Origin: Lacticaseibacillus zhaodongensis
GTDB taxonomy: Bacteria > Bacillota > Bacilli > Lactobacillales > Lactobacillaceae
Assembly: GCF_009687905.1 (NCBI RefSeq)
Contig: NZ_BLBG01000016.1
Span: 1-46,520 of the forward strand
DNA length: 46,520 nt
Direction: 5' to 3'
Position numbers and translations under genes: made by a program. The notes beneath the pieces were generated by a model. The model searched no databases. It was not told the origin of the DNA and saw only the letters and a list, made by a program, of their open reading frames with translations. Positions 14,867 through 23,521 of the stretch are shown here, in pieces. Numbering within the stretch: the stretch's first letter is position 1; every line of letters starts with the position of its first letter.

Positions 14867-15678
14867 GCATTGAAATTAATAAGCTGCACTTTGCTTATCC
14901 GGACAGTGATTTTGCCTTGCAACTACCAACCCTCAAGCTGGCGGCTGGCCTAACCGCCATCGTCGGCCAAAATGGTGCCGGTAAGTCGACCCTGTTTAAG
15001 CTCTTGCTGGGCCTGCAGCCAATGCAAGCGGGCACGATCACCATCAACGGGACTAGCGGCGAACAATTAGTCGGCAGCGCACGTTTACACCAAATCGGCA
15101 TGCTCTTTCAAAATCCTGACGATCAGCTTTTTAACGCCACCGTTGCCAAAGAAGTCGCCTGGAGTGCCCGACAGATTACTAAAGACCGGACAGAAGTCGA
15201 CCAAATCGTTCAGAAGACGCTCGCGCAAGTTGAACTGCAGGATTTGGCGGCTGCAAATCCCTTCGATTTATCATTATCGGACCGTAAATTGCTGGCGTTT
15301 GCGACCCTCCTTGCGACCAATCCGCAAAGCTACCTGCTAGACGAACCGATGATTGCCTTGGATTGGCACAGCCAAGCCATCGTGCTGCGCATCGTGAAAG
15401 AGTTGGCGCAGGCAGGGCACCAAATCATCGTCTCCACGCACGACATGGACTTAGTAGCGGCGAATTTTGGCCGGGTCATCACCTTCGACCACGGCAAAAT
15501 GCTGTTTGACGGCGCGCCAACAGACTTGTTTGCAGCGCCGGCCATCATGGAGCAAGCGGGATTGCTGCCACCACAGATTATGCAGATCTGTGCGCAATTG
15601 GGAGACACAAACGTCTACCTCACGCCAGACGACTATGTAAGCAAGCACCAAACTGCGCAACTACAAACTCAGCATTAG
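14863..15678 (+). CDS. ECF ATPase 2 with degenerate signature motif
   Basis: A 271-residue ABC ATPase with intact Walker A GQNGAGKST (35-43), Q-loop Gln83, Walker B LLDEP with catalytic Glu161 and H-loop His193. Its signature is LSLSD (136-140) instead of LSGGQ. Paired with ATPase 1 it forms one consensus site (its own Walker motifs plus the partner's LSGGQ) and one degenerate site. GGAGG stands 8 nt before ATG 14863. It is the last gene of the operon, followed by a bidirectional terminator. Such splitting is well known for heterodimeric ABC exporters and is less expected for ECF modules. Confidence 0.9.
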   Translation: MSIEINKLHFAYPDSDFALQLPTLKLAAGLTAIVGQNGAGKSTLFKLLLGLQPMQAGTITINGTSGEQLVGSARLHQIGMLFQNPDDQLFNATVAKEVAWSARQITKDRTEVDQIVQKTLAQVELQDLAAANPFDLSLSDRKLLAFATLLATNPQSYLLDEPMIALDWHSQAIVLRIVKELAQAGHQIIVSTHDMDLVAANFGRVITFDHGKMLFDGAPTDLFAAPAIMEQAGLLPPQIMQICAQLGDTNVYLTPDDYVSKHQTAQLQTQH

Positions 15679-15685
15679 CCATTAA

Positions 15686-15721
15686 GAGCCGCAAACTGCC
15701 AACATTGGTAGTTTGCGGCTC
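15686..15721. terminator. Bidirectional terminator between ECF operon and rlmH
   Basis: GAGCCGCAAACT and AGTTTGCGGCTC arms, extended by a CCAA/TTGG inner stem, lie between convergent genes. Plus side continues ATTTATTGT; minus side continues TTAATGG. Confidence 0.8.
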
Positions 15722-15744
15722 ATTTATTGTCAAAAATATCTTGC

Positions 15745-16224
15745 TTACTTGTGGTACGGCCGCCCAGCATTGATCATGAACACCCGGTAGATCTGCTCAA
15801 TCAGCACCAACCGCATCAACTGGTGGGGCAAGGTCAGCTTCCCGAAGCTGAGGGTGTCGTTAGCCCGCTGCATAACCTCTGGCGAGAGACCCAGTGAGCC
15901 GCCGATCACGAAGGTAATGTCCGGGTGCCCATATGTCCCGAGATCGGCGATTTCCTTGGCGAAAACTTCACTCGCCCGCTGCTTACCCTCAATGGCCAGG
16001 GCGATGACGTACTCCCGGTCCTTGATTTTATCCAGGATGCGCTGGCCTTCCTTCTCCTTGACCTCGGCCATCTCGGCTTCAGACAGGGATTCAGGGGCTT
16101 TTTCGTCCGCAACCTCGACGATTTCCACCTTGGCAAAAGCGGACAGACGCTTCTTGTATTCCGCAATTCCCGCCTTGAAGTATTTCTCCTTCAGCTTACC
16201 AACACCAATGATCTTAATATTCAC
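15745..16224 (-). CDS. rlmH: 23S rRNA pseudouridine-1915 N3-methyltransferase
   Basis: A 159-residue SPOUT-class methyltransferase that methylates pseudouridine 1915 of 23S rRNA in assembled 70S ribosomes. The knot motifs [10 protein letters not shown] (about 105-114) and the C-terminal [28 protein letters not shown], with the conserved YHK end, are diagnostic. The start is GTG 16224, giving the canonical 159 residues, with GAGGTGG 5-6 nt upstream. In many Firmicutes this gene lies directly beside htrA near oriC; here it is about 20 kb away, next to an ECF operon. Confidence 0.95.
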   Translation of the reverse strand: MNIKIIGVGKLKEKYFKAGIAEYKKRLSAFAKVEIVEVADEKAPESLSEAEMAEVKEKEGQRILDKIKDREYVIALAIEGKQRASEVFAKEIADLGTYGHPDITFVIGGSLGLSPEVMQRANDTLSFGKLTLPHQLMRLVLIEQIYRVFMINAGRPYHK

Positions 16225-16242
16225 GATTTCCACCTCACGAGC

Positions 16243-16251
16243 ATTATACCA
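16243..16251 (-). promoter_or_regulatory. Extended -10 of the rlmH promoter
   Basis: On the minus strand TGGTATAAT is a consensus extended -10, about 18 bp before the GTG start codon. The -35 is weak, as is common with TGn promoters. Confidence 0.6.
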
Positions 16252-16346
16252 GAGGCAAAAATAGCCGGTGTTTCGGTATAGTTACTAAAGGCAACTACAT
16301 CACCAAGCGAAAACGGTTTCTAGTCGATTTTAAAAAATCGTGTCCA

Positions 16347-16383
16347 CAAAAAAAGCCGTCAGAGCGGTATTTTCGCTCTAACG
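16347..16383 (-). terminator. Intrinsic terminator of the recombinase-like gene
   Basis: On the minus strand CGTTAGAGCG/CGCTCTGACG with a 7-nt loop is followed by GGCTTTTTTT, 8 nt after the stop codon at 16391. Confidence 0.88.
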
Positions 16384-16390
16384 ACCTTAC

Positions 16391-17020
16391 TTACGCACGC
16401 TTACGCGGTGGTAAACCCGCAATCAAATCGCCATTTTCTTGGGCGTATTCCTTGATGCGGTAGATTTGTTTCCGGTTGATGCCAACCGCCCTAGCAATCT
16501 GCGTTACCGGCAGGTTGTCAGCCAACATCGTCAGCACGTCTTGGTAGATGGCGCGTTTGACGGGGTTCGGTGAATCCGGTGCGTATTCTCGCTTACGGCC
16601 CCGTTCACCATGGTGCGGTGTTGAAACGCTCAAACCGGCGCCACCGCGGTGTTCACGGTGCTTTGCGAAATCAGCAATGTCCCGGATCACGCAGGTCAAC
16701 TGCCAGCGTTCGCTGGCATCATGAACTGACGCAAAGCTAGGGAAATTCAGGATGTTGAGACTAACGTTGCGTCCGCAAATTGCGTCCAGCGCATCGCTCA
16801 GGTTAGCATTAGTTTCGCCCAACTGGAGGAGACTAGCGACCACAATCTCATCGCCTGTGTGCACGTACGCCAGCATTTCACGGAACCCAGGTCGCTCTAG
16901 TGGTGGTAATTCGACCGTATCCGCGAATATTTTACGTGCGTTCGCTGCCCGCAGATTCGCAAAATCGTCATCTTTGTATTTACGATTAGATTTATTCCAA
17001 CTGTATCCGATTATGATGAT
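16391..17020 (-). CDS. Catalytically dead serine-recombinase-like protein with ATC start or lost start
   Basis: The 209-codon frame reads IIIIGYSW at its N-terminus, then a resolvase-like fold (DDDFANLRAANARKIFADTV, LERPGFREMLAYVHTGDEIVV) and a C-terminal HTH (VTQIARAVGINRKQIYRIKEY, about 178-198). Compared with resolvases the nucleophile motif YARVS is YSWNK, and DRLGRS with its catalytic Arg residues is LLQLGET, so recombination is not expected; a DNA-binding role is possible. A consensus promoter, a GGAGGAGG ribosome binding site and a terminator are intact, but no ATG, GTG or TTG lies between that site and the first conserved residue: the codon 6 nt after GGAGGAGG is ATC. The first ATG (16876) would delete the first 48 residues and has no ribosome binding site. 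Confidence 0.65.
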   Translation of the reverse strand: MIIIGYSWNKSNRKYKDDDFANLRAANARKIFADTVELPPLERPGFREMLAYVHTGDEIVVASLLQLGETNANLSDALDAICGRNVSLNILNFPSFASVHDASERWQLTCVIRDIADFAKHREHRGGAGLSVSTPHHGERGRKREYAPDSPNPVKRAIYQDVLTMLADNLPVTQIARAVGINRKQIYRIKEYAQENGDLIAGLPPRKRA

Positions 17021-17423
17021 TGTTCGCCTCCTCCAAAGAATTCAATTAATGCCTTATTAGTATCTTTATCATAAATGTCACATAAAACTATGTCAATAGT
17101 TTGCTTAAATTAGTTCAAGACCAAATAGCACGCTACTGCCCGTATTACGGCGCTCTTTGGCCTCACTCACACTTAACATTTTTTCATAATCTCAATTGTT
17201 AACTAATCGATTTTGTCCCACAAGTAAAGCCAGTGCCGGTTCGCTTTTACTAAAGCACCGAATAATTCATATATTTTCCAATCAATTGTTCGTTAAGACT
17301 GCATTTACATTTCTTGCTGCACCCCTATTTCTTAAGGTCCGTAAGAAAATTTTGAAAAATAAGTTGTCGCGGCCCTTTTTAAAGTGCAAAATTATATTGT
17401 TAAGCCTTCGAAAGGATGGTCCC
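17021..17423. other. Divergent intergenic region
   Basis: About 400 AT-rich bases between the recombinase-like gene and the permease. They hold the minus-strand promoter at 17068-17096. No ORF with ribosome binding site and no clear plus-strand promoter were found. Confidence 0.5.
17068..17096 (-). promoter_or_regulatory. Consensus promoter of the recombinase-like gene
   Basis: On the minus strand TTGACA (17091-17096), 17-bp spacer, TATGAT (17068-17073). One of the best sigma-A matches in the window. The GGAGGAGG ribosome binding site follows about 32 bp downstream. Confidence 0.75.
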
Positions 17424-18533
17424 ATGACCGCTGTCAAAACCATCGTCAAAGATCGCGTGTTTCAGATAGCAGCAGCTTTTGCTATCTTGAGCCTTTTCTT
17501 AGCTCGCCCGCGCATCGCAGACATTAACTTCACGACTCTATGGTCTCTCCTCGCGATGATGACCATCATTCAAATATTTGAGTACCTGCACGTACTCGAC
17601 TTCTTAGCGTACCGATTAACGTCCGGGGCACATTCCGCCAGACAACTAACCTGGTTTTTCGTCATGTTGTCCTTCGTTGCGGCGATGTTTCTTACTAATG
17701 ATATGGCGGTGCTGACGTTCATGCCGCTATACCTCCGCGTCGCCAAGAAAATGGACCTGCCGCAAATCGTGCCCGCGACGGCAATTGCCATCGCCGCCAA
17801 CCTCGGTAGTGCCATGACGCCATTCGGTAACCCGCACAACATCTTCCTGATGACGAAATTCCATATTTCGCTACTCGACTTCTTACTATGGGTCTTGCCG
17901 CTGCTAGTCATCGCCATCATTTTCCTGATTGGCCTCACGCTGACAGTTAAGCCCAAGAAGATTCCCGTTGTGCCAGTTCAGGACTTGCGGATCAACCCGC
18001 GCCTCACGACCATCACCTGCTTGGTCGCGGTGCTCGTGTTCGTTGCCGTCTTTGGCGTCCTGCCCGCGTGGGTGGCCGCAATCGCAGCCGTCCTGTACGC
18101 ATTACTGCTGGATCGCAAAATCCTCGCGCACGTCGACTACGGGATCATCTGCACCTTTGTCTGCTTCTTCATTATTGTAAGCGACATTCAGCAGGTTCCC
18201 GCAGTCGTCAGCACCTTGCACACGCTCGAGCACGACCCTATCTCCGTTTACCTGACCGGGATCGCGACCTCGCAGATCATGTCCAACGTACCCGCAACGG
18301 TGCTGGTTGCGCAGTTCACCCATCACGTCGCAGCCCTGTTCTACGGAACTAACGTCGGGGGTCTGGGTACGACTATCGCCAGCCTGTGCAACCTGCTCGC
18401 ATTCAAGCAGTTCCGCGCGCACGCAAGCAGCGATGTGAAGTCCAAGTTCTTCGTACCATTCACGGTCATCAACTTCATCGCCCTGTTCATCATCGGTGGG
18501 GTCGGGTTGCTTGCCGTCATCTACTTCAGTTAA
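17424..18533 (+). CDS. YbiR/ArsB-NhaD-type anion permease
   Basis: A 369-residue membrane protein with about ten to eleven helices, of the ion transporter superfamily that includes ArsB, NhaD and E. coli YbiR. The two family hallmarks are FLTNDMAVLTFMPL (about 93-106) and ANLGSAMTPFGNPHNIFLM (about 126-144), matching the GNPxN helix-hairpin substrate region; a second half repeat occurs at SNVPATVL. ATG 17424 has AAGGA 7 nt upstream; the frame runs on for 76 codons with poor, unrelated sequence. Monocistronic. Substrate (arsenite, Na+/H+, dicarboxylate or other anion) cannot be told; no ars genes adjoin. Confidence 0.85.
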   Translation: MTAVKTIVKDRVFQIAAAFAILSLFLARPRIADINFTTLWSLLAMMTIIQIFEYLHVLDFLAYRLTSGAHSARQLTWFFVMLSFVAAMFLTNDMAVLTFMPLYLRVAKKMDLPQIVPATAIAIAANLGSAMTPFGNPHNIFLMTKFHISLLDFLLWVLPLLVIAIIFLIGLTLTVKPKKIPVVPVQDLRINPRLTTITCLVAVLVFVAVFGVLPAWVAAIAAVLYALLLDRKILAHVDYGIICTFVCFFIIVSDIQQVPAVVSTLHTLEHDPISVYLTGIATSQIMSNVPATVLVAQFTHHVAALFYGTNVGGLGTTIASLCNLLAFKQFRAHASSDVKSKFFVPFTVINFIALFIIGGVGLLAVIYFS

Positions 18534-18557
18534 TAATTGCCATGATATTGGTAAAGC

Positions 18558-18594
18558 AACACCCGCATTCCAAACGGAAAAGCGGGTGTTTTTT
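18558..18594 (+). terminator. Intrinsic terminator of the permease gene
   Basis: AACACCCGC/GCGGGTGTT stem followed by TTTT, about 25 nt after the stop. Confidence 0.88.
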
Positions 18595-18776
18595 GGTCAA
18601 GTCGTTGTAAAACGTCAAATTCATATTCGCACCTTATTTATGTGGCATCTCGTTAAAGAGGCATAGTCAGGTAGAGCTAGTGTTACAAGTATTCAGGCTA
18701 GTTGACAGCGGCAACTAGCTGCGCTTTAATGAAAACAAATTTCGAAGACGGTGTTGGCGTAACTGTGGGGGGTACA

Positions 18777-20561
18777 ATGGCATTAGGAGTATGGTTGGGG
18801 CGCTTAGTCACCTCAATATTTTTCGTGGCGGGCTATTTGACCTACTACGATTCAAAAATATATCTACGTCTACGTGGCGGCAGTGATCGCTGGCAGCGCC
18901 TAATCAACCGCACTTTAAGCCAACTGATTCTAGTCGGCCTGTTGGCGTGCCTGCAAGCTGCAATTTTAACGGTGCGCCAGGGCAGCGAAATGTACGCCAA
19001 TTTAGTGCTGTTCGCCGCGGCATACCCATTGCTCGATGAAACCACTACGCTCCCAGATTACTTATGGCACTGGGCACTCTTTAGTCTTATCTGGTACATT
19101 AATCATCCCTTCCAGGCGCAATTGTTTGTCTTCGTTGCCGGCTGTTTCGTTATCCTATGCGTAGCCGTTCGCCGCTTCCAATACCAATTCCACTACAACG
19201 CCGTTCCTAACCTAATTTTGTTCAGCACGCTGGGTATTCTTACCTGGACGACCCACGTTGGGATGACCCCCAGTTCTAGGTTGAGTTTCATCCTCATCTT
19301 CATTGCGATGAGCTCTTACGCCTACACCTACATTCGGCGGGTGCACGTCCACACTCAAGAACGGCTAAAGCTGAACGAATCCATAATGTATGACACCTTA
19401 ACTCACGCCTACAGTCTGTCGCGACTGCGCAAAAATGCGGTCGCGGAGTTTAAGCATTGCCAACAGGACCAGCTACCAATGGCGGCAGCGGTTTTGGACA
19501 TTGACTACTTCAAGTCGATTAACGACGAGTTCGGCCACGCTGCCGGTGATCAAGTCCTAATTTCCGTAACCAAATTACTGCAAAAGAAGCTGCTGGCTGC
19601 CCCCTTTGCCGCAGAACTTTACCGGACCGGTGGCGAAGAGATGACGATCATCATGCCTGATTGCTCTTTGGAGCAGGCCATCAAACTAGTTCGGGACTGC
19701 TGGACAACCGTGCGGACGGTGCCGATTCCTTACGAGGAAGACCACTTGCACTGCACCATTTCCATCGGCCTGGCGTACTTGGAACAAAGCGACACCGAAC
19801 TTGACGACTTGCTCAAGCGTGCGGACGATAGTTTGTACCTTTCCAAGCAAAATGGCCGCGACCGGATCACTGTTGACGGGCAGGCTGATCTACTCAATAA
19901 CTCGCACTCGGTAATGATCAACTACACCTACTACACCAAACCGGTGATGCGGATCAAAGACTCCGGCGTGGCAACAAACGAGTTACGGCTAGCAGTATAC
20001 AACGACGGGCACTGGACGGACGCCCCCGATTTTTCGGCAACGGTTGCTACGCTGATGAAACTGATCAAGCAAATTAACGAGCACCTCGAAACACATGCGT
20101 TAGCCATCAACTACGAGCTGACACCGCTGTTTAATCCGGATATTAAGGCGGCTTGGCTTGACTATCTGCGGAATCAACAGAACGAATTTATGCTGCACGT
20201 TGAATTCAAAACAATGGCTGAACCCACCCTCTTCATTCAAAATGTGGCGGCTTTCAAGGCTTACGGAGCCCACTTTGTAATCGATGATTGTGATTCACCG
20301 GAAAAATTCACCGACTTTTTCCCCGTCATCAAGTATTTTGACGTTGTAAAGGTACCGCTGATTGCTAAACCAACGCCTGAGCAAGTTAAGGCCATGCACA
20401 CCAACCTCGCCTTTTGGCACGGCGTTTGTGTGCAGTACGGAATGACGATGGTTATCACCGGTATCGAGAGCGATGCGGGGTTGCGGATGTGCGATCGCTA
20501 TCACGCTGAGTTCGGGCAGGGCAATTACTTCAGTCGGCCGGTACTGCCGCGGATCATGTAA
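18777..20561 (+). CDS. Membrane GGDEF diguanylate cyclase with degenerate EAL-like domain
   Basis: A 594-residue protein. About six helices (residues 5-185) form a membrane sensor, followed by GGDEF (about 200-370) and an EAL-like region (about 385-594). The cyclase keeps DIDYFKSINDEFGHAAGDQ and GGEEM (285-289; Phe replaced by Met in GGEEF) and has no RxxD inhibitory site just before it, so it may make c-di-GMP without product inhibition. The EAL part keeps Glu (NELRL), Asn (AINYELTP), DD (IDDCDS), Lys (VVKVPL) and QG (QGNYFSRP), but AEGVE reads TGIES and the TE motif is lost, so hydrolysis is unlikely. ATG 18777 follows GGGGGG; an upstream ATG at 18729 lacks a ribosome binding site. Monocistronic. 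Confidence 0.85.
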   Translation: MALGVWLGRLVTSIFFVAGYLTYYDSKIYLRLRGGSDRWQRLINRTLSQLILVGLLACLQAAILTVRQGSEMYANLVLFAAAYPLLDETTTLPDYLWHWALFSLIWYINHPFQAQLFVFVAGCFVILCVAVRRFQYQFHYNAVPNLILFSTLGILTWTTHVGMTPSSRLSFILIFIAMSSYAYTYIRRVHVHTQERLKLNESIMYDTLTHAYSLSRLRKNAVAEFKHCQQDQLPMAAAVLDIDYFKSINDEFGHAAGDQVLISVTKLLQKKLLAAPFAAELYRTGGEEMTIIMPDCSLEQAIKLVRDCWTTVRTVPIPYEEDHLHCTISIGLAYLEQSDTELDDLLKRADDSLYLSKQNGRDRITVDGQADLLNNSHSVMINYTYYTKPVMRIKDSGVATNELRLAVYNDGHWTDAPDFSATVATLMKLIKQINEHLETHALAINYELTPLFNPDIKAAWLDYLRNQQNEFMLHVEFKTMAEPTLFIQNVAAFKAYGAHFVIDDCDSPEKFTDFFPVIKYFDVVKVPLIAKPTPEQVKAMHTNLAFWHGVCVQYGMTMVITGIESDAGLRMCDRYHAEFGQGNYFSRPVLPRIM

Positions 20562-20635
20562 AGCCGATTCTCTAAGCGTCCGGCTACTATAGCCGTTACC
20601 CGCAACACTTTGGCTCTGAATAACTTCCTAAAGTC

Positions 20636-20655
20636 ATTATTACCCGGGCAATAAT
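20636..20655. repeat. Fourth copy of the CCCGGG-centred palindrome
   Basis: ATTATTACCCGGGCAATAAT is a 20-bp palindrome with one mismatch pair, closely matching the copies at 282-424. It lies between the GGDEF gene and the purD terminator. Confidence 0.55.
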
Positions 20656-20664
20656 TCGCTGCTC

Positions 20665-20709
20665 AACAAAGAAGCCACACTCGCAGTCTCCGAATGTGGC
20701 TTCTTTGTT
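20665..20709. terminator. Bidirectional terminator between GGDEF gene and purine operon
   Basis: AACAAAGAAGCCACA and TGTGGCTTCTTTGTT arms lie between convergent genes. The purD stop at 20714 lies directly beside the stem, so the hairpin serves as the end of the purine operon. Confidence 0.88.
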
Positions 20710-20713
20710 TGGC

Positions 20714-21973
20714 TTAATTTTGTTTGCTAGTGACCAGCGCGTTGTGCGCGATGTCGCTGCGGTACGCCAGCTGCCCAGCGTACTGCTGAACAAGTGCGTA
20801 GGCCGCCTTAGTTGCACTGCCAGCGTCAGTACCGCTGCCAACTATGGTCAGCACTCGGCCACCGGTACTCACGAGGCCACCAGCCGTTTTGCTGACCGCC
20901 GCGGGAATCCAGGCGTGGGCCGCCAACAAGGCCGTGTCCGGCTGAACTACGGGCAATGCCGGCTTGCTGGTGACTGGATAATCCGGATGCGTCAGAACGA
21001 CGCCGACGTAGGTTTGCCCATCCAACTGCAATTCTGGCTGCTTACCCGCCATCAGGTCCGTGACGAGCGCGTAGAAGTCGTTTTGAATCTGGGGCAGGAG
21101 CACCTGCGTCTCCGGATCGCCGAAGCGCATGTTGTACTCCAGAATCTTGGGTTCAGCCGCCGTGAAAATCAGGCCCATGTAGATGACCCCGCAGCTATCA
21201 ACGCCATCCGCGACCAGCGCAGCCACGGTTTGGCGCATCAGCGCGGTTGCCGCGGCCTGTTCCTGCTGCGTAAACTGCGGCAGTGGACTCACGGCACCCA
21301 TCCCGCCGGTGTTGGGCCCGCGGTCATCATCATAGCGCCGCTTGTGGTCTTGGGATAAGGGCAAAATCACCGCGTTCTGGCCAGCAAACAGTGCCATCAC
21401 TGATGCTTCCTGACCGGCCAGAAACTCCTCAATCAGTACCGGGGCCGCAGCATCGGCAGCATAGAGCCGGTCAATGGCCGCACGCGCCGTATCAACATCC
21501 TGGGCCACCACGACGCCCTTACCGCCAGCGAGCCCGTCCGCCTTGATGACGATGGGTACACCCCACTCATCCAGCACGGACAATGCCGCACTGAGGGACT
21601 GGACACTTTTGGCCCGCGCGGTCGGCAAGTCGTGCTTAGCCATGAAGTGTTTCGCGTAGGTTTTGCTACCCTCAAGCCGGGCCGCCGCCTTGGTGACGCC
21701 GAAAATCGGTAAGCCTGCTGCGGTGAAGGCGTCCGTAATACCGGCAACGAGCGGTTGCTCTGGCCCCACGAAAGTCAGCGCCACGTTAGCGGCCGCAAAC
21801 TCAATGAGCGCCGGAAAGTCCATCACGTCAATCGCCACACTGTGCAGACCGACAATGTCCATCCCGTCGCCGCCCGGGGCAACGTAGACCTGATCAACTT
21901 GTGGTGAAGCTAGAAACTTAAGCCCTAGTGCCGTTTCCCGAGCGCCACTACCAACAATCAACACATTTGTCAT
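20714..21973 (-). CDS. purD: Phosphoribosylamine-glycine ligase
   Basis: A 419-residue ATP-grasp enzyme that joins glycine to 5-phosphoribosylamine (step 2 of IMP synthesis). The N-terminal PreATP motif VLIVGSGARETAL, FVGPEQPLVAG, the ATP-grasp loop KADGLAGGKGVVV and metal site EYNMRFGDPETQ (about 285-296) are present. AAAGGAG 9 nt before ATG 21973. Last gene of the operon, 18 nt after purH. Confidence 0.97.
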   Translation of the reverse strand: MTNVLIVGSGARETALGLKFLASPQVDQVYVAPGGDGMDIVGLHSVAIDVMDFPALIEFAAANVALTFVGPEQPLVAGITDAFTAAGLPIFGVTKAAARLEGSKTYAKHFMAKHDLPTARAKSVQSLSAALSVLDEWGVPIVIKADGLAGGKGVVVAQDVDTARAAIDRLYAADAAAPVLIEEFLAGQEASVMALFAGQNAVILPLSQDHKRRYDDDRGPNTGGMGAVSPLPQFTQQEQAAATALMRQTVAALVADGVDSCGVIYMGLIFTAAEPKILEYNMRFGDPETQVLLPQIQNDFYALVTDLMAGKQPELQLDGQTYVGVVLTHPDYPVTSKPALPVVQPDTALLAAHAWIPAAVSKTAGGLVSTGGRVLTIVGSGTDAGSATKAAYALVQQYAGQLAYRSDIAHNALVTSKQN

Positions 21974-21991
21974 TGCCCCTACTCCTTTCGC

Positions 21992-23521
21992 TTAGTGCCG
22001 GAAGTGCCGCACCCCAGTGGTGACCATGGCGATACCATACTCGTTCGCCTTGTCAATCGACTCTTGGTCGCGGATGCTTCCACCGGGCTGAATGATGGCC
22101 CGGATGCCGTGCTTAGCCGCATAATCAACCGAATCGCCCATCGGGAAGAAGGCGTCACTGGCCAGAACCGCCCCGGCAAAATTCTCATTCTGCTGGGCCT
22201 GGGTAATGGCGAGTTCAACGGAACCGACGCGGTTCATCTGGCCGGCCCCGATGCCAAGCGTCTGGTCCTTTTTGGCCACCACGATGGCATTGCTCTTGAC
22301 GTGCTTGACCACGCTCTGCGCGAACACGAGGGCTTCAATCTGCTCCTGCGTTGGCTTAACGTCAGTTACCACGGTGAGGTCAGCGGCAGTCTCAACCTGC
22401 TGATCGCGCTCCTGAACGAGCAAGCCACCGCGCACGGAGATGGTCTCATACTCCGGCTTCGTCTTGTCAGCCGCAGCCATCTCAACCGTCAGCAGCCGCA
22501 CGTTCTTCTTTTTGCTCAAGATAGCGAGTGCGTCATCATCAAAACCAGGGGCAATAATGATTTCGAGGAAGAGTTTGTGCATCTTGGTTGCCGTTGCCAG
22601 ATCCACCTGCCGGTTCAGAGCGATGATGCCGCCAAAAATCGAAACGGGGTCCGCGGCAAAGGCCTTGTCCCAAGCCGCCTCGATCGTATCCCCACGGCCA
22701 ATTCCGCAGGGGTTCATGTGCTTCATGGCCACGACGGTTGGCTGGTCAGCGTACTCCGCCAGCGTCAGCAGTGCGGCGTCGGCGTCCTTGATATTGTTAA
22801 AGGATAGTTCCTTGCCGTGCAGCTGTTTAGCCGCGGCAATTGAGGTCGCTGCCGGGTACGGCTCAGCGTAAAAGGCCGCCGCTTGGTGACTATTTTCACC
22901 GTAACGCAGCTCCTGCTTGCGCACGTAGGTCGGCGTGAAGGTGGTTGGGAATTCCTCAGTGGTCAGGTAACTAGCAATCTGTGCGTCGTATGCAGCCGTG
23001 GTGCGGAAGACTTTGGCCGCGAGCTGGCGGCGCAATTGCAGGTCGTCGGCATCAATCCCCTTCAGCACGGAATCATAATCGGCAGGATCAACGACCGCCC
23101 AGACCGCGTCACTGTTTTTCGCTGCGGCGCGCAGTGCGGATGGCCCGCCAATATCAATCTGCTCGATTGCTTCCGACCGGGTCACCCCAGCCTTGTGAAT
23201 CGTTTCCGCAAATGGGTAGAGGTTCACGCACACCACATCGATCGGCGTAATTTTGTGCTCGTCTAACGCTGCCATGTGTTCCGGCAGATCGCGCCGCGCC
23301 AAGATGCCGGCATGAATGCGCGGGTGCAAGGTCTTGACCCGGCCGTCCAGCATTTCGGGGAAGCCGGTGACGTCTTCAACGCCGATCACCGTAACGCCCG
23401 CTGCCTGCAATGCCTTTTGCGTCCCACCGGTGGAAACAATTTCGAAGCCACGGGCAATCAGCCCCTGAGCAAAATCCGCGAGACCAGTCTTATCCGATAC
23501 ACTGAGCAATGCACGTTTCAT
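21992..23521 (-). CDS. purH: Bifunctional AICAR transformylase/IMP cyclohydrolase
   Basis: A 509-residue two-domain enzyme for the last two steps to IMP. The IMP cyclohydrolase domain (about 1-190; [34 protein letters not shown]) precedes the AICAR formyltransferase domain (about 200-509; [14 protein letters not shown], the catalytic KHMNPCG and [12 protein letters not shown]). It starts directly after the purN stop (TAAATG) with GGAGGAG upstream. Confidence 0.97.
   Translation of the reverse strand: MKRALLSVSDKTGLADFAQGLIARGFEIVSTGGTQKALQAAGVTVIGVEDVTGFPEMLDGRVKTLHPRIHAGILARRDLPEHMAALDEHKITPIDVVCVNLYPFAETIHKAGVTRSEAIEQIDIGGPSALRAAAKNSDAVWAVVDPADYDSVLKGIDADDLQLRRQLAAKVFRTTAAYDAQIASYLTTEEFPTTFTPTYVRKQELRYGENSHQAAAFYAEPYPAATSIAAAKQLHGKELSFNNIKDADAALLTLAEYADQPTVVAMKHMNPCGIGRGDTIEAAWDKAFAADPVSIFGGIIALNRQVDLATATKMHKLFLEIIIAPGFDDDALAILSKKKNVRLLTVEMAAADKTKPEYETISVRGGLLVQERDQQVETAADLTVVTDVKPTQEQIEALVFAQSVVKHVKSNAIVVAKKDQTLGIGAGQMNRVGSVELAITQAQQNENFAGAVLASDAFFPMGDSVDYAAKHGIRAIIQPGGSIRDQESIDKANEYGIAMVTTGVRHFRH

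Noticed and set aside
21995-22807. 270-codon plus-strand frame inside purH
   Set aside because: Antisense shadow of purH; the His/Asp/Arg-rich product resembles no protein and has no upstream signals.
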